Positions 18,261 through 26,124 of a stretch of DNA of 49,630 nucleotides are shown piece by piece. Both the position numbers and the translations under genes were made by a program. The DNA is from Gammaproteobacteria bacterium. GTDB taxonomy: Bacteria; Pseudomonadota; Gammaproteobacteria; Steroidobacterales; Steroidobacteraceae. Under the pieces are notes generated by a model. The model saw only the letters and a program-made list of their open reading frames with translations, made no database searches and was not told the DNA's origin. The DNA lies in the NCBI GenBank assembly GCA_027452045.1, contig DAIDHH010000118.1, positions 1 through 49,630 of the forward strand. Reading direction: 5' to 3'. Each line of letters opens with the position of its first letter. The first letter of the stretch is position 1.

Positions 18261-19147
18261 AGGGTCAGTCCTAGCAGGGGAGACATGATTCGCGGGCCGT
18301 AGAGGACACCCAGCGTCATCGCGAGAAGCACCAGCGGGACCATCAGCACGAGCGCCCGTCGCAGGCCGAAGTACTTGGCGGACGCTCCTTCGGCGCGGGA
18401 TGACGGCGCCAGCAGCCGCGACACACGGTGTTTAAGCGTCGTCTCGTCACCGATCAGCCGCGCGTGCGCGAGCTGGGTCCCGCCGAGACCGGTTCGCTCG
18501 CAGGGACTCAGCTCCCCGAGATAGCGAACCGAGGCGAGCACCGCGGCGGCAAGATCCGCCCCTTCGATGTGATCGCGGCGCGCCTCCTCATCGCGCGCGA
18601 GCTCGAGCGCGGCGAGCCATGCAGTGAGACGCCGCTGCGCCTGGGGCCAGGGCCACTGCAGGTCCGTGATGATTTGTGCGACCCAGATGCGCAGCGGATC
18701 CCTGTGCCGCGCGTGCGCGTGCTCATGCGCCAACGCGGCGCGAATGACCGGCTCATCGAGCCGACGGGCGAGAAAGGGGGAGAACGCCACCTGTGGTTGC
18801 AGAAATCCGAAGGTCGAGACGCCGCACTCCGGTGGGTTGCGCACCAGCGCCCATACCGCCCGCACCGCGGCACGCGCAAACAGCAGACCGAAGGGCAGCC
18901 ACACAGCGGCGATGACGTACGGATCGAGTCCCGTCACGGGATCCGGCTGGGTGAAGGCCCAACCGATGAGCCACGCCGCGATCACCAACACCGGCGCGAG
19001 AGGCGAGCACACGGCGAGCCATGTCTGCCGTTCGAGCACCGCGGGATCCACTGCGGCGGAACCCCCCGCCGGCAAGCCCGCCAGCACCTGCAGCGCGAGT
19101 CCGCCGAAGATCATGCTCAACAGCGTGACCAGGGTCTCACGTTCCAT
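18257..19147 (-). CDS. M56 (BlaR1-type) membrane metallopeptidase
   Basis: A 296-aa membrane protein with hydrophobic segments at about 5-25, 45-65 and 75-100 and one near the C-terminus. The zinc-protease motif HEHAH is at 141-145, within LAHEHAHARHRDP. In the BlaR1/MecR1 system such a peptidase signals to, or cleaves, a BlaI-type repressor. This one lacks a C-terminal penicillin-binding sensor domain, so the inducing signal is unlikely to be a beta-lactam bound by itself. It overlaps the BlaI gene by 11 bp and the adaptor gene by 4 bp. Confidence 0.85.
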   Translation of the reverse strand: MERETLVTLLSMIFGGLALQVLAGLPAGGSAAVDPAVLERQTWLAVCSPLAPVLVIAAWLIGWAFTQPDPVTGLDPYVIAAVWLPFGLLFARAAVRAVWALVRNPPECGVSTFGFLQPQVAFSPFLARRLDEPVIRAALAHEHAHARHRDPLRIWVAQIITDLQWPWPQAQRRLTAWLAALELARDEEARRDHIEGADLAAAVLASVRYLGELSPCERTGLGGTQLAHARLIGDETTLKHRVSRLLAPSSRAEGASAKYFGLRRALVLMVPLVLLAMTLGVLYGPRIMSPLLGLTL

Positions 19148-19532
19148 CCTTCGCCCTCCTGCGCGCGGCCACCGCCTGCTCGAGCTCGGTGAGCAGCGTC
19201 GGATCGAGGTCGTCGGCCGCCTCTACCAGGGCCGCCACCGCCGCGCGGGGCGTTGAGCCGAGGAGACGGCTGAGGGCGTTGCGCGCCCTGGCACGCTCGA
19301 TCTCCTCGCGCGCCACGCGAGGCCGGTACAGGAACGCCGTACCCTTGCGCTGGCGCTGAACCAGGCCTTTCTCGCGCAACCGGTCGATCACCTTGGCGGT
19401 GGTGGTGTACACGAGACCCTGCGGGACACCCACCTGCTCGTGCAGCTCGCGTACCGAGGCGGTGCCGAGCTGCCACAGCCTGGCGAGCACGGCGTACTCG
19501 AGGTCATCGGCCGGCAGGCGGTAGCGCGTCAT
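19137..19532 (-). CDS. BlaI/MecI/CopY-family repressor
   Basis: A 131-aa winged-helix DNA-binding protein. The recognition helix and wing are visible as LVYTTTAKVIDRLREKGLVQRQRKGTAFLYRP (about 39-70), the typical BlaI pattern. The C-terminal 50 residues form the dimerisation helices that M56 peptidases target. It is the first gene of a five-gene operon with the M56 peptidase and a full RND efflux system and has a palindrome in its own promoter. Expected role: repress the efflux operon until the peptidase is activated. Confidence 0.88.
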   Translation of the reverse strand: MTRYRLPADDLEYAVLARLWQLGTASVRELHEQVGVPQGLVYTTTAKVIDRLREKGLVQRQRKGTAFLYRPRVAREEIERARARNALSRLLGSTPRAAVAALVEAADDLDPTLLTELEQAVAARRRAKDGT

Positions 19533-19538
19533 GGGCCG

Positions 19539-19567
19539 AGTCTACGACCGTCGTCGTAGCCGCGCAA
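19539..19567 (-). promoter_or_regulatory. blaI-efflux operon promoter with operator palindrome
   Basis: TTGCGC (19567-19562), a 17-bp spacer and TAGACT (19544-19539) precede the ATG at 19532 by only six bases, suggesting a leaderless or near-leaderless transcript. The palindrome CTACGAC-N4-GTCGTAG (19542-19559) fills the spacer and touches the -10. It resembles BlaI-type operators built around TAC...GTA half-sites and is the obvious site for autorepression. Confidence 0.55.
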
Positions 19568-19699
19568 GGCGGCCTCACGGACGCACTGCCAAGAAACGCC
19601 CCCTCTCGATGAGGGGATCGGACGTGGGCTCGAGGCTGGCCGTATTGACGGGCGCGCGGCGCCCAAGTTCAATGGCGCACCCATCCTCAGGGACAGCAC

Positions 19700-20968
19700 G
19701 TGCCGCTCCTGCACGCAGGCCTCGTCAACGACACCATCTGGCTGATCGCCGCCATCGCGATCTTCGGCATCCTGTTTCGCCCCTGGGGTCTCTCGGAGGT
19801 CATCTGGGCGGTGGCGGGCGCCGCGCTTCTCGTCCTGGGGTCCCTGGTGTCGTGGCACGAGGCCTGGTCGGCGGTGCGCAAGGGAACCGACGTATACCTC
19901 TTCCTCGCGGGCATGATGCTGTTGTCGGAGCTGGCGCGCGCGGAGGGGCTGTTCGACTGGCTGGCCGCGCACGCGGTGCGCGGCGCGCGGGGATCGCCCG
20001 AGCGGTTGTTTGCTCTCATCTATCTCGTGGGAATCGGGGTGACGGCGTTCCTCTCGAACGATGCGACCGCCGTCGTGCTGACCCCGGCCGTCTATGCGGC
20101 CACACGTCACGCGCGCACCGAGCCGCTGCCCTACCTGTTGATCTGCGCATTCATCGCCAACGCGGCGAGCTTTCTGCTGCCGATCGCCAATCCCGCGAAC
20201 CTGGTGGTCTATGCCAGCCATCTGCCCACGCTCGGGGCATGGCTGAGGGCTTTCTCTCTTCCCGCTCTCGCAGCCATCGTCGCGACCTACGTTGCGCTGC
20301 GCGTCACGCAACGCGCCGCGCTCGATAGGCCGTTCACGACCCATGTGCTGGTGCCCAGGCTGACCCGCGGTGCGGCACTCGCGGCATGCGGCATCGCGCT
20401 CACGGCGATCGCGCTGCTGTGGGCATCGGCAACGGGCCGGCAGCTCGGCCTGCCGACCTTCACCGCGGGCGTCCTGACGGTGTGTGTCGCCGTGCTGCTC
20501 GATCGGCGCAGGCCCTGGCATCTGGTGAGGAATGTCTCATGGGGCGTGCTGCCGCTGGTGGCGGGCCTGTTCGTCCTGGTGGCGGGGCTCGAGCGCACCG
20601 GACTCCTCGCGGCCCTCGGTACCGCGCTGCAACAGCTTGCCGCGCGCTCCGGCCAGCTCGCGATTCTCGTGGCTGGAGGCGCCATCGCGGTGGCCTGCAA
20701 TGTCATGAACAACCTGCCGGTGGCGCTCATCGCGGGCTCGATGGACGCGGCGCACGAGGCCGCCTCGCTCCGTCACGCCCTGTTGATCGGGGTGGACCTC
20801 GGCCCCAATCTCTCGGTGACCGGCTCGCTGGCCACCATTCTGTGGCTCGTCGCGCTGCGACGCGAAAAGGTGCACATCGACGCCCGGACCTTCCTTAAGC
20901 TGGGCGCGCTCGTGATGCCGCCTGCGTTGCTCCTCGCCCTCGCGGCGACGATGCTGGGGCACCCCTGA
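19700..20968 (+). CDS. ArsB/SLC13-superfamily anion transporter
   Basis: A 422-aa integral membrane protein with about 11-12 hydrophobic segments. The family hallmarks are two helical hairpins, TAFLSNDATAVVLTPAVYAA in the first half and CNVMNNLPVALIAGS in the second. These resemble ArsB-type arsenite pumps and the wider ion-transporter superfamily. No arsR, arsC or other arsenic gene is adjacent, so arsenite export is a possibility rather than a call. The start is GTG at 19700 with AGGGA nearby. It is divergent from the BlaI operon across 167 bp. Confidence 0.78.
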   Translation: MPLLHAGLVNDTIWLIAAIAIFGILFRPWGLSEVIWAVAGAALLVLGSLVSWHEAWSAVRKGTDVYLFLAGMMLLSELARAEGLFDWLAAHAVRGARGSPERLFALIYLVGIGVTAFLSNDATAVVLTPAVYAATRHARTEPLPYLLICAFIANAASFLLPIANPANLVVYASHLPTLGAWLRAFSLPALAAIVATYVALRVTQRAALDRPFTTHVLVPRLTRGAALAACGIALTAIALLWASATGRQLGLPTFTAGVLTVCVAVLLDRRRPWHLVRNVSWGVLPLVAGLFVLVAGLERTGLLAALGTALQQLAARSGQLAILVAGGAIAVACNVMNNLPVALIAGSMDAAHEAASLRHALLIGVDLGPNLSVTGSLATILWLVALRREKVHIDARTFLKLGALVMPPALLLALAATMLGHP

Positions 20969-21016
20969 CAGCGCGCGGGCGGGCGGCATCGGGTGCCTGT
21001 GGAGCAGACTCGCGCC

Positions 21017-21850
21017 TCAAAAGTGGGGCAGCAGGGGGAGCTGCGCCATCGTAAGGCCAAATGTCCCGACACAGATGTAAGCCGTCGACAGCGACACGAG
21101 GGCCGCGGCCGTGATCCTCGCGCCGTAGCTGCCGCCGTCCCGCGCGCGCAGGTACAGCTGCAACAGCGCGAGCGGCAGCAGGTAACTGGCGAAGCCGAAG
21201 CAGAGGCCGGCCGGCCCGGTCAGATTCTCCCCGAGGCCAATCCCGCCGGTGAGGAGGTACCACCCGAAGACCTCGATGCGCAGAAACCATACGCCGTTGG
21301 CGACCATGAACAGCCGCAGCGCCCAACGACGGTGGGCCTCGATCCGGCCCTCGCGGACCCGCGCCCATGCGATGGCGCCGAAGACGACGATCAACAGCGA
21401 ATCCAGGGTGAGCGAGATATTCCCCACGGTGCCACCACCGAGGTCCGCTCCGCGCATCCACAACATCCACAAACCCGTGAGGCCGCCACCGAGCGCGGTC
21501 AGCATGAACACCCGGCCATTCCAGCGGTGGAACCCGGGAGCATGTGCGCGGATCCACGGAATCATTTGCAGTGTGCCGCCGAAAGCGATGACCGCGGCGA
21601 GCATCACGTGGACGCCGAGGTACAGATCCCAATGAGGGTCTGCAGCGACATAACCCCTGGGCAGCATGTGATTCAGGTTCCACTCCTCGGGGTGACCCGT
21701 CACGATCGATCGGACGTAGAAGCCCGCCAGGTAATAGAGAAACGCCCACTGCCCGATGAGCATGACCAGAAACCACAGCCGCGTCGCCACGGTGAGTGTG
21801 GCGCGACCGTCCGAGGGCGCCCGGATGCCGACCATCGCCGCCTGATTCAT
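21017..21850 (-). CDS. DUF2306 membrane protein
   Basis: A 277-aa protein with about seven to eight hydrophobic segments. The pattern HVMLAAVIAFGGTLQMIPWIRAHAPGFHRWNGR followed by HRRWALRLFMVANGVWFLR matches the DUF2306 family, whose conserved histidines in membrane helices suggest haem or quinone-linked chemistry. No function is established. The ATG at 21850 has AGAGG seven bases upstream and overlaps the stop of a 50-aa membrane protein. The shared operator ties it to the neighbouring GntR-ABC operon. Confidence 0.75.
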   Translation of the reverse strand: MNQAAMVGIRAPSDGRATLTVATRLWFLVMLIGQWAFLYYLAGFYVRSIVTGHPEEWNLNHMLPRGYVAADPHWDLYLGVHVMLAAVIAFGGTLQMIPWIRAHAPGFHRWNGRVFMLTALGGGLTGLWMLWMRGADLGGGTVGNISLTLDSLLIVVFGAIAWARVREGRIEAHRRWALRLFMVANGVWFLRIEVFGWYLLTGGIGLGENLTGPAGLCFGFASYLLPLALLQLYLRARDGGSYGARITAAALVSLSTAYICVGTFGLTMAQLPLLPHF

Positions 21851-21999
21851 GAGCGCACCTCTGCCCTCTGACAGCATCGACCGACGAGGATCCCGCCGAC
21901 GAACGCGCCGGCAAGGAGCGTGGCCGCCGCGCTGAGGGCCCAGAGCGCGCACCCGCCTCCAATAATGAGAATCACGGTCCCGATCCCTCCCATCGGCAT
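21847..21999 (-). CDS. 50-aa single-span membrane protein
   Basis: A tiny protein, mostly hydrophobic (TVILIIGGGCALWALSAAAT and LLAGAFVGGILVG), ending in a Cys-Cys pair and charged residues. It begins at the ATG at 21999, one base after the operator palindrome, and its stop overlaps the DUF2306 start (ATGA). This placement makes it the first gene of a two-gene operon. Function is unknown; it may assist the DUF2306 protein or the ABC transporter. Confidence 0.55.
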   Translation of the reverse strand: MPMGGIGTVILIIGGGCALWALSAAATLLAGAFVGGILVGRCCQRAEVRS

Positions 22000-22000
22000 G

Positions 22001-22039
22001 TGTCACACTAATACTGTGACACATGTGACTCGCTGTCAA
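22001..22039 (-). promoter_or_regulatory. Promoter and YtrA-type operator for the DUF2306 operon
   Basis: TTGACA (22039-22034) lies 17 bp before a weak -10 (CAGTAT, 22016-22011). The palindrome TGTCACA-N7-TGTGACA (22001-22021) covers the -10 and start site and ends one base before the ATG. The same palindrome in nearly the same arrangement occurs at the GntR gene. The expected ligand is the YtrA-type GntR protein encoded at 24656-25054. Confidence 0.65.
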
Positions 22040-22092
22040 GGGCCCCTGGGGGAGTGGGGCGCGGGCTCTCGAGCGGCTCTCATGCCCCGGAG

Positions 22093-23757
22093 TCAGGGGC
22101 TGGCCGAAGCCGGCCCCGGGGCGGGGCGCGGCGCCTGAGGCGGCGCCGCCCGCCATTCGCTCAGTTGCAGCCCCTCGATCTGCAGCCGCCTCGAGAAGTG
22201 CGCCAGCGGCTCGTACAGCGTGAAGCGCACATGGGCTCCGGCGAGCGGGTATACGCGCTGATGCGCAGCCCTGGAACCGGCAGGCGGCAACAGCTTTTGG
22301 AACCGAGTGAACGGCTTCGCGGCAAAACGCAGTGCGACAGGTTCGTAGTCCGGCCTGCAGCGAGAGGTCTGCGGCCCTCGCGCGCCACCGGTAGCCGGGT
22401 CGAGACGTATCGACACACAGGGCGGCTCGGCACCCACGGTCATGCAGGCCACCACCAGGCGCTTGGGCGAATCGGCCTGATCGGCGCAGCGCCCGAGACC
22501 GGGCAGATCGGCAGTGCCCGGCACGGACAGCGTCCCCACGGTCCGCGCCCGCAACAGCGTGAGCGAGTAATCGATTCGCAGCTCGAGCGGCTCGTGCGCC
22601 AGGCGCTCATAGGTGAGTGCCGCAATATCGATGGCCTGCCCGAGCACCGCCTCGCCGCCTCCCACCGGCGCGCGCAGGTCGAAGACCTGGCTGGTACCGC
22701 AGTAGAGCGCGCCGTGCGGGCCCATCAACCAGACCTTGGCCCGGTCACCGCGCAAAATCGAGTCGGCGGGCAGATTCGAGACCGTGAGCGGCACGACGAT
22801 CCGCACGAAATCCTTGGGATTCTTCCCGCTCACGATGCCGCCATCCTCGCCCTCGCGCCGGGCAACGCTGCCGAGCATCTCAGGGGTAGCCGCGGGAATG
22901 GGCGCAGAGCCGCCGTGCGGCGGGGTGCTGAAGGCGATGGATATCCGCCCTCCCGGGCCCTGCGGACCGAGCCACTCCTGAAGCGCGAACGCCGGCCGCC
23001 AGGGCAGCCAGGGCACGAACATGAACACGAGGAGCCCGGCACCGAACACCATCCTGGAGCGCAGGGTGCGGCGCCGGCCATATTGCAGCAGCAACACCGC
23101 AACCGTGGTCGAGAGCAGCGCCACGTGACTCAGTGAGTCCCAAACCCACTCGACGCCCGTGCCGTTCACCGGCTGGGTGTATCGCCACGAGCCGGTGGCG
23201 AGGTAGTGGAAAACCCCGAAGAGCACCAGGATCAGGATCAGGCCGAAGAACGCGCCGAGCGAGACGAGGATCCCCTCGCCCACGCTGCGGCTCACCGCCG
23301 CGATGGCCGTCACCGGCAGGGTGAACACCAGCGCAATCTCGGCATTGCTCAACAAGACCGCAGGCAGGACCCGCGCGAGCCCGAATCCCTCGGAGAGCCC
23401 CTGCAAGAGCTGCACCGCGAAGAGCGGCCCGTGGATGAAGAGAAGGACTGCGAGCAGCTTCGCCCAAAGCAAATCCCACCTGCCGATCGGGCGAACCACC
23501 CAGTCCTGATTGGCCCCCGGCAGCGGATCCTGCTGCACCGTGATCGCGATCACCAGCACCATGGACAGTGCGACACCGAGTGTCACAAGCGCCGCCGCCG
23601 CCTGCCGGGCGGTTGCGAAATCGAACGGGCTCGCATGATGCTGGATGACCGCAAGCAGCCCCTGCAGCAGCGCGCTCGCCGCCACCAGCGGCCAGAGCAG
23701 CCGGAAATCCTTTCTCAAGACCGTCCACGCAACGCCGATTCGCGATTGAGCGCTCAT
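22093..23757 (-). CDS. ABC transporter permease
   Basis: A 554-aa membrane protein that accompanies the ABC ATPase. The N-terminal part has about six hydrophobic segments (residues 20-310, e.g. MVLVIAITV, GLILILVLFGVF). A long soluble, probably extracytoplasmic C-terminal region without a recognised domain follows. The ATG at 23757 overlaps the ATPase stop (ATGA). The architecture fits the ABC-2-like permeases found with YtrA-type GntR regulators, which are linked in other bacteria to cell-envelope stress. The substrate is unknown. Confidence 0.78.
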   Translation of the reverse strand: MSAQSRIGVAWTVLRKDFRLLWPLVAASALLQGLLAVIQHHASPFDFATARQAAAALVTLGVALSMVLVIAITVQQDPLPGANQDWVVRPIGRWDLLWAKLLAVLLFIHGPLFAVQLLQGLSEGFGLARVLPAVLLSNAEIALVFTLPVTAIAAVSRSVGEGILVSLGAFFGLILILVLFGVFHYLATGSWRYTQPVNGTGVEWVWDSLSHVALLSTTVAVLLLQYGRRRTLRSRMVFGAGLLVFMFVPWLPWRPAFALQEWLGPQGPGGRISIAFSTPPHGGSAPIPAATPEMLGSVARREGEDGGIVSGKNPKDFVRIVVPLTVSNLPADSILRGDRAKVWLMGPHGALYCGTSQVFDLRAPVGGGEAVLGQAIDIAALTYERLAHEPLELRIDYSLTLLRARTVGTLSVPGTADLPGLGRCADQADSPKRLVVACMTVGAEPPCVSIRLDPATGGARGPQTSRCRPDYEPVALRFAAKPFTRFQKLLPPAGSRAAHQRVYPLAGAHVRFTLYEPLAHFSRRLQIEGLQLSEWRAAPPQAPRPAPGPASASP

Positions 23758-24656
23758 GGCAGAGCACCGTCGCGCGCCGCACGCGCGATGGTCGTGAATA
23801 CCGAGCGCAAGGACATGGGCGCGACATCGATCTGCCGCGCCGGGCCCACCAGGGAGCGGATCCGCTCGCCCAAGTGTTCTTCCGAGTAGCGGGTGTCGAC
23901 GAACGTGAGCAGGTTGCCGAAGGCGCGGACATCGAGCCACTCGCGCGGCCACGGTGCGCCCATGGAGGCGGGTTGTGCCAACGTGATGCGTACCTCGCGC
24001 ATACGGGCGCCGAGCTCACTCATGGGCTCCTCGAACAGCATGCGGCCGAGGTGAATGAAGCCCACGTGCGTCGTGACGCTCTCGATCTCTGGCAGCTCGT
24101 GCGAGGTGATGAGGATGGTGAGATCACCCGCCTGCTGCAGCAGCCCCTCCATGAACTCCTCGCGCACCAGCATGTCGAGCCCCGCAAACGGCTCATCGAG
24201 GATGAGCAGGCGGGGCCGGTAAGCGAGCGCCGCGGCCAGAGCAACCTTGATGCGCACACCGTGCGAGAGCGCCCCGATGCGCTGACGCTGCGGCAGCTGC
24301 AGGCGCTCGCGAAGCGAGCCCTCCAGAGCCGGGTCCCAGCGCCGATAGAGTCGGCGCAGATAGTCGAAGTATTCGCCCACGCGCAACCGTGCCGGCAGTG
24401 CCTGATTTTCCGAGACGTAGCCGATCTGGGCGAGGATCCCGGGCGAGAGCCGCCGGGAATCGGTGCCAAGGACCGATGCGGCGCCGCGCGTCGGCTCAAG
24501 GAGATTGACGAGCACCCTGAGGGCGGTCGTCTTCCCGGCACCATTGGCGCCGATCAGGGCGTAGACGCCGCCTTCGGGCACCGAAAGGGTAAGACCCCGC
24601 AAGGCCTCGTGGCGCCCGAACCGACGCCAGAGATTCTCTGTTTGCACCAGGCTCAT
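23754..24656 (-). CDS. ABC transporter ATP-binding protein
   Basis: A 300-aa ATPase. Walker A is GANGAGKT (about 36-43), the Q-loop region follows, the signature is LSHGVRIKVALA instead of LSGGQ, and Walker B is LLILDEPFAGLD with a switch-region SHE. The divergent signature is common in this YtrB-like group. The C-terminal 90 residues form a family-specific extension. The ATG at 24656 overlaps the GntR stop by one base (TAATG), so the two are translationally coupled. It powers the permease encoded just downstream. Confidence 0.88.
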   Translation of the reverse strand: MSLVQTENLWRRFGRHEALRGLTLSVPEGGVYALIGANGAGKTTALRVLVNLLEPTRGAASVLGTDSRRLSPGILAQIGYVSENQALPARLRVGEYFDYLRRLYRRWDPALEGSLRERLQLPQRQRIGALSHGVRIKVALAAALAYRPRLLILDEPFAGLDMLVREEFMEGLLQQAGDLTILITSHELPEIESVTTHVGFIHLGRMLFEEPMSELGARMREVRITLAQPASMGAPWPREWLDVRAFGNLLTFVDTRYSEEHLGERIRSLVGPARQIDVAPMSLRSVFTTIARAARDGALP

Positions 24657-25054
24657 TATTTTCGTCCCCCCGGACCCGTCTCGAGCGAGCGCCACTGGGA
24701 TTGCACGGTGTCGATGAGATCCTCGAGCGGCACCCCGACCCGCTTTGCCTCAACGACCAACTGCTCGACCTGCTGCTTGAGCAGCCGCCTGCGGTCTCCC
24801 GGACGCGCATCGGGCTGCTCGGCGACCACGGTGCCGATCCCGGGGCGGGACTCGAGCCAACGCTCCTGGATCAGGTGCTGCACCACCTTGTGCGCGGTGT
24901 TCGGATGGATCTTCAGGTCCGCCGCAAGCGCGCGCACCGAGGGAAAGGGTTGGCCCGGCTGCAATTCGCCACTCACGAAGGCCTTGATGGCCGCGAACAC
25001 CACCTGCTCGAAGATCGACTGGCCGGGGCGGAACTCGACGCGCAGTAGTGTCAC
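24656..25054 (-). CDS. YtrA-type GntR-family regulator
   Basis: A 132-aa protein with an N-terminal winged helix (SIFEQVVFAAIKAFVSGELQPGQPFPSVRALAADLKIHPNTAHKVVQHLIQERWLESRPGIGTVV) and a short C-terminal helical tail, the signature of the small YtrA subfamily. The start is probably the GTG at 25054, which lies inside the operator and very near the predicted transcription start, so the mRNA may be leaderless. It heads the operon with the ABC ATPase and permease and likely represses itself and the DUF2306 operon. Confidence 0.85.
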   Translation of the reverse strand: MTLLRVEFRPGQSIFEQVVFAAIKAFVSGELQPGQPFPSVRALAADLKIHPNTAHKVVQHLIQERWLESRPGIGTVVAEQPDARPGDRRRLLKQQVEQLVVEAKRVGVPLEDLIDTVQSQWRSLETGPGGRK

Positions 25055-25090
25055 GTCATTAGTGTGACACCTCGCGTGGCCGGCTGTCAA
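25049..25090 (-). promoter_or_regulatory. Promoter and operator of the GntR-ABC operon
   Basis: TTGACA lies at 25090-25085. The palindrome TGTCACG-N7-TGTGACA at 25049-25069 overlaps the GTG start at 25054. Its reverse strand agrees with the operator at 22001-22021 at 18 of 21 positions. The -10 at 17-bp spacing (TCACAC) is weak. The arrangement predicts autoregulation with the repressor sitting on the transcription and translation start. Confidence 0.6.
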
Positions 25091-25212
25091 TGTCGCAGCG
25101 GGGCCAACAGAGCACGCCGGCTCCTGGCAGAAGCTTGCGAAAAATGCAAGCTCGAGGATTTTATTGGCGGCGTCTCCTGCCGCGGACCGGCGTTTCCCCC
25201 TACAATCGCGCG

Positions 25213-26103
25213 ATGCACATCAGAACTCGCTCCCTCGCCGCGGTGATTCTCGGCAACGCCTGGCTCATGGCATCTGCACTTGGCGCGCAAGCGCAGCAGG
25301 CGGCACCCACCTCGACGGTGCAAAGCGGGCCCGCGGCATCCGACACCGGCTCAGGTCCCATCCGCTACCCGCAGCCGCGGACCCTCAAGGGTCTGACGCT
25401 GCGCACCCTCGGGGACGCGAAGGCCTACTTCACCGCCCCGATCCACTGGCGTACGCGTCAGTGGGAGTACTTCGGCGGCGCGCTCGCGGCCATCGCCGTG
25501 GCGCATCACTACGACACCCAGGTGCGCACCCATTTCGTAGGGGGCTCGACGCTGCCGTACGGCCCCAAGCCCAAATCCTCCAGCACCATCACCGATGCGC
25601 TGCCCGGCTTCGCGGCCTTCGCGGCCACCTGGGGCTACGCGGAACTGATCGGCAGCCACGCCGGCAAGAGCGAGGCCTGGAACATGCTGGAGTCCGCCGG
25701 ACTCTCCTTCGTTTCGGCATACGCGCTCAAGTACACGATTGGACGTGAACGGCCATACCAGACCACGAGTTCCAACCGCTGGTTCAGAGGCGGGACCTCC
25801 TTCCCCTCCGAGCACGTCACGGCGGCATTCGCCATCGGCACGGTGCTCGCCGAGTCCGGCAACCCCAAGTACCGCTGGATCCGCCGCACGCTCGGTTACG
25901 GGATCGGCGCCTTCACCGCCTACCAGCGTCTGAAGCACAATGCTCACTGGCTTTCGGATACCGTCGCAGGCGCCGCACTCGGCATGGCCACCGCCCACTT
26001 CATCATGAACCGCAGGGCCGAGCGCGAGGATGACGACTACGACGTATCGGTCGTGCCGGTGCGCGGCGGTGTGATGCTCGCCTACAGCGCCGACTTCAAC
26101 TGA
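25213..26103 (+). CDS. PAP2-family phosphatase
   Basis: A 296-aa exported or membrane-associated acid phosphatase of the PAP2 superfamily, which acts on lipid phosphates such as phosphatidic acid or undecaprenyl diphosphate. A signal sequence ends near AQAQQ (about 25). The catalytic motifs are KYTIGRERP, PSEHVTAAF (usually PSGH; here Gly is replaced by Glu) and a third motif, RLKHNAHWLSDTVAG, with the expected His and Asp. TACAAT at 25201-25206 lies six bases before the ATG at 25213, which would give a leaderless transcript. It is divergent from the GntR gene. Confidence 0.85.
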   Translation: MHIRTRSLAAVILGNAWLMASALGAQAQQAAPTSTVQSGPAASDTGSGPIRYPQPRTLKGLTLRTLGDAKAYFTAPIHWRTRQWEYFGGALAAIAVAHHYDTQVRTHFVGGSTLPYGPKPKSSSTITDALPGFAAFAATWGYAELIGSHAGKSEAWNMLESAGLSFVSAYALKYTIGRERPYQTTSSNRWFRGGTSFPSEHVTAAFAIGTVLAESGNPKYRWIRRTLGYGIGAFTAYQRLKHNAHWLSDTVAGAALGMATAHFIMNRRAEREDDDYDVSVVPVRGGVMLAYSADFN

Positions 26104-26124
26104 CCTGCGGGACGCGCACCCGTC

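Noticed and set aside
19137-19532. Beta-lactam resistance control
   Set aside because: No beta-lactamase or penicillin-binding sensor domain is encoded; the BlaI and M56 pair controls an efflux operon instead.
19700-20968. Arsenic resistance operon
   Set aside because: Only a distant ArsB-like fold is visible; arsR, arsC and arsA are absent nearby.
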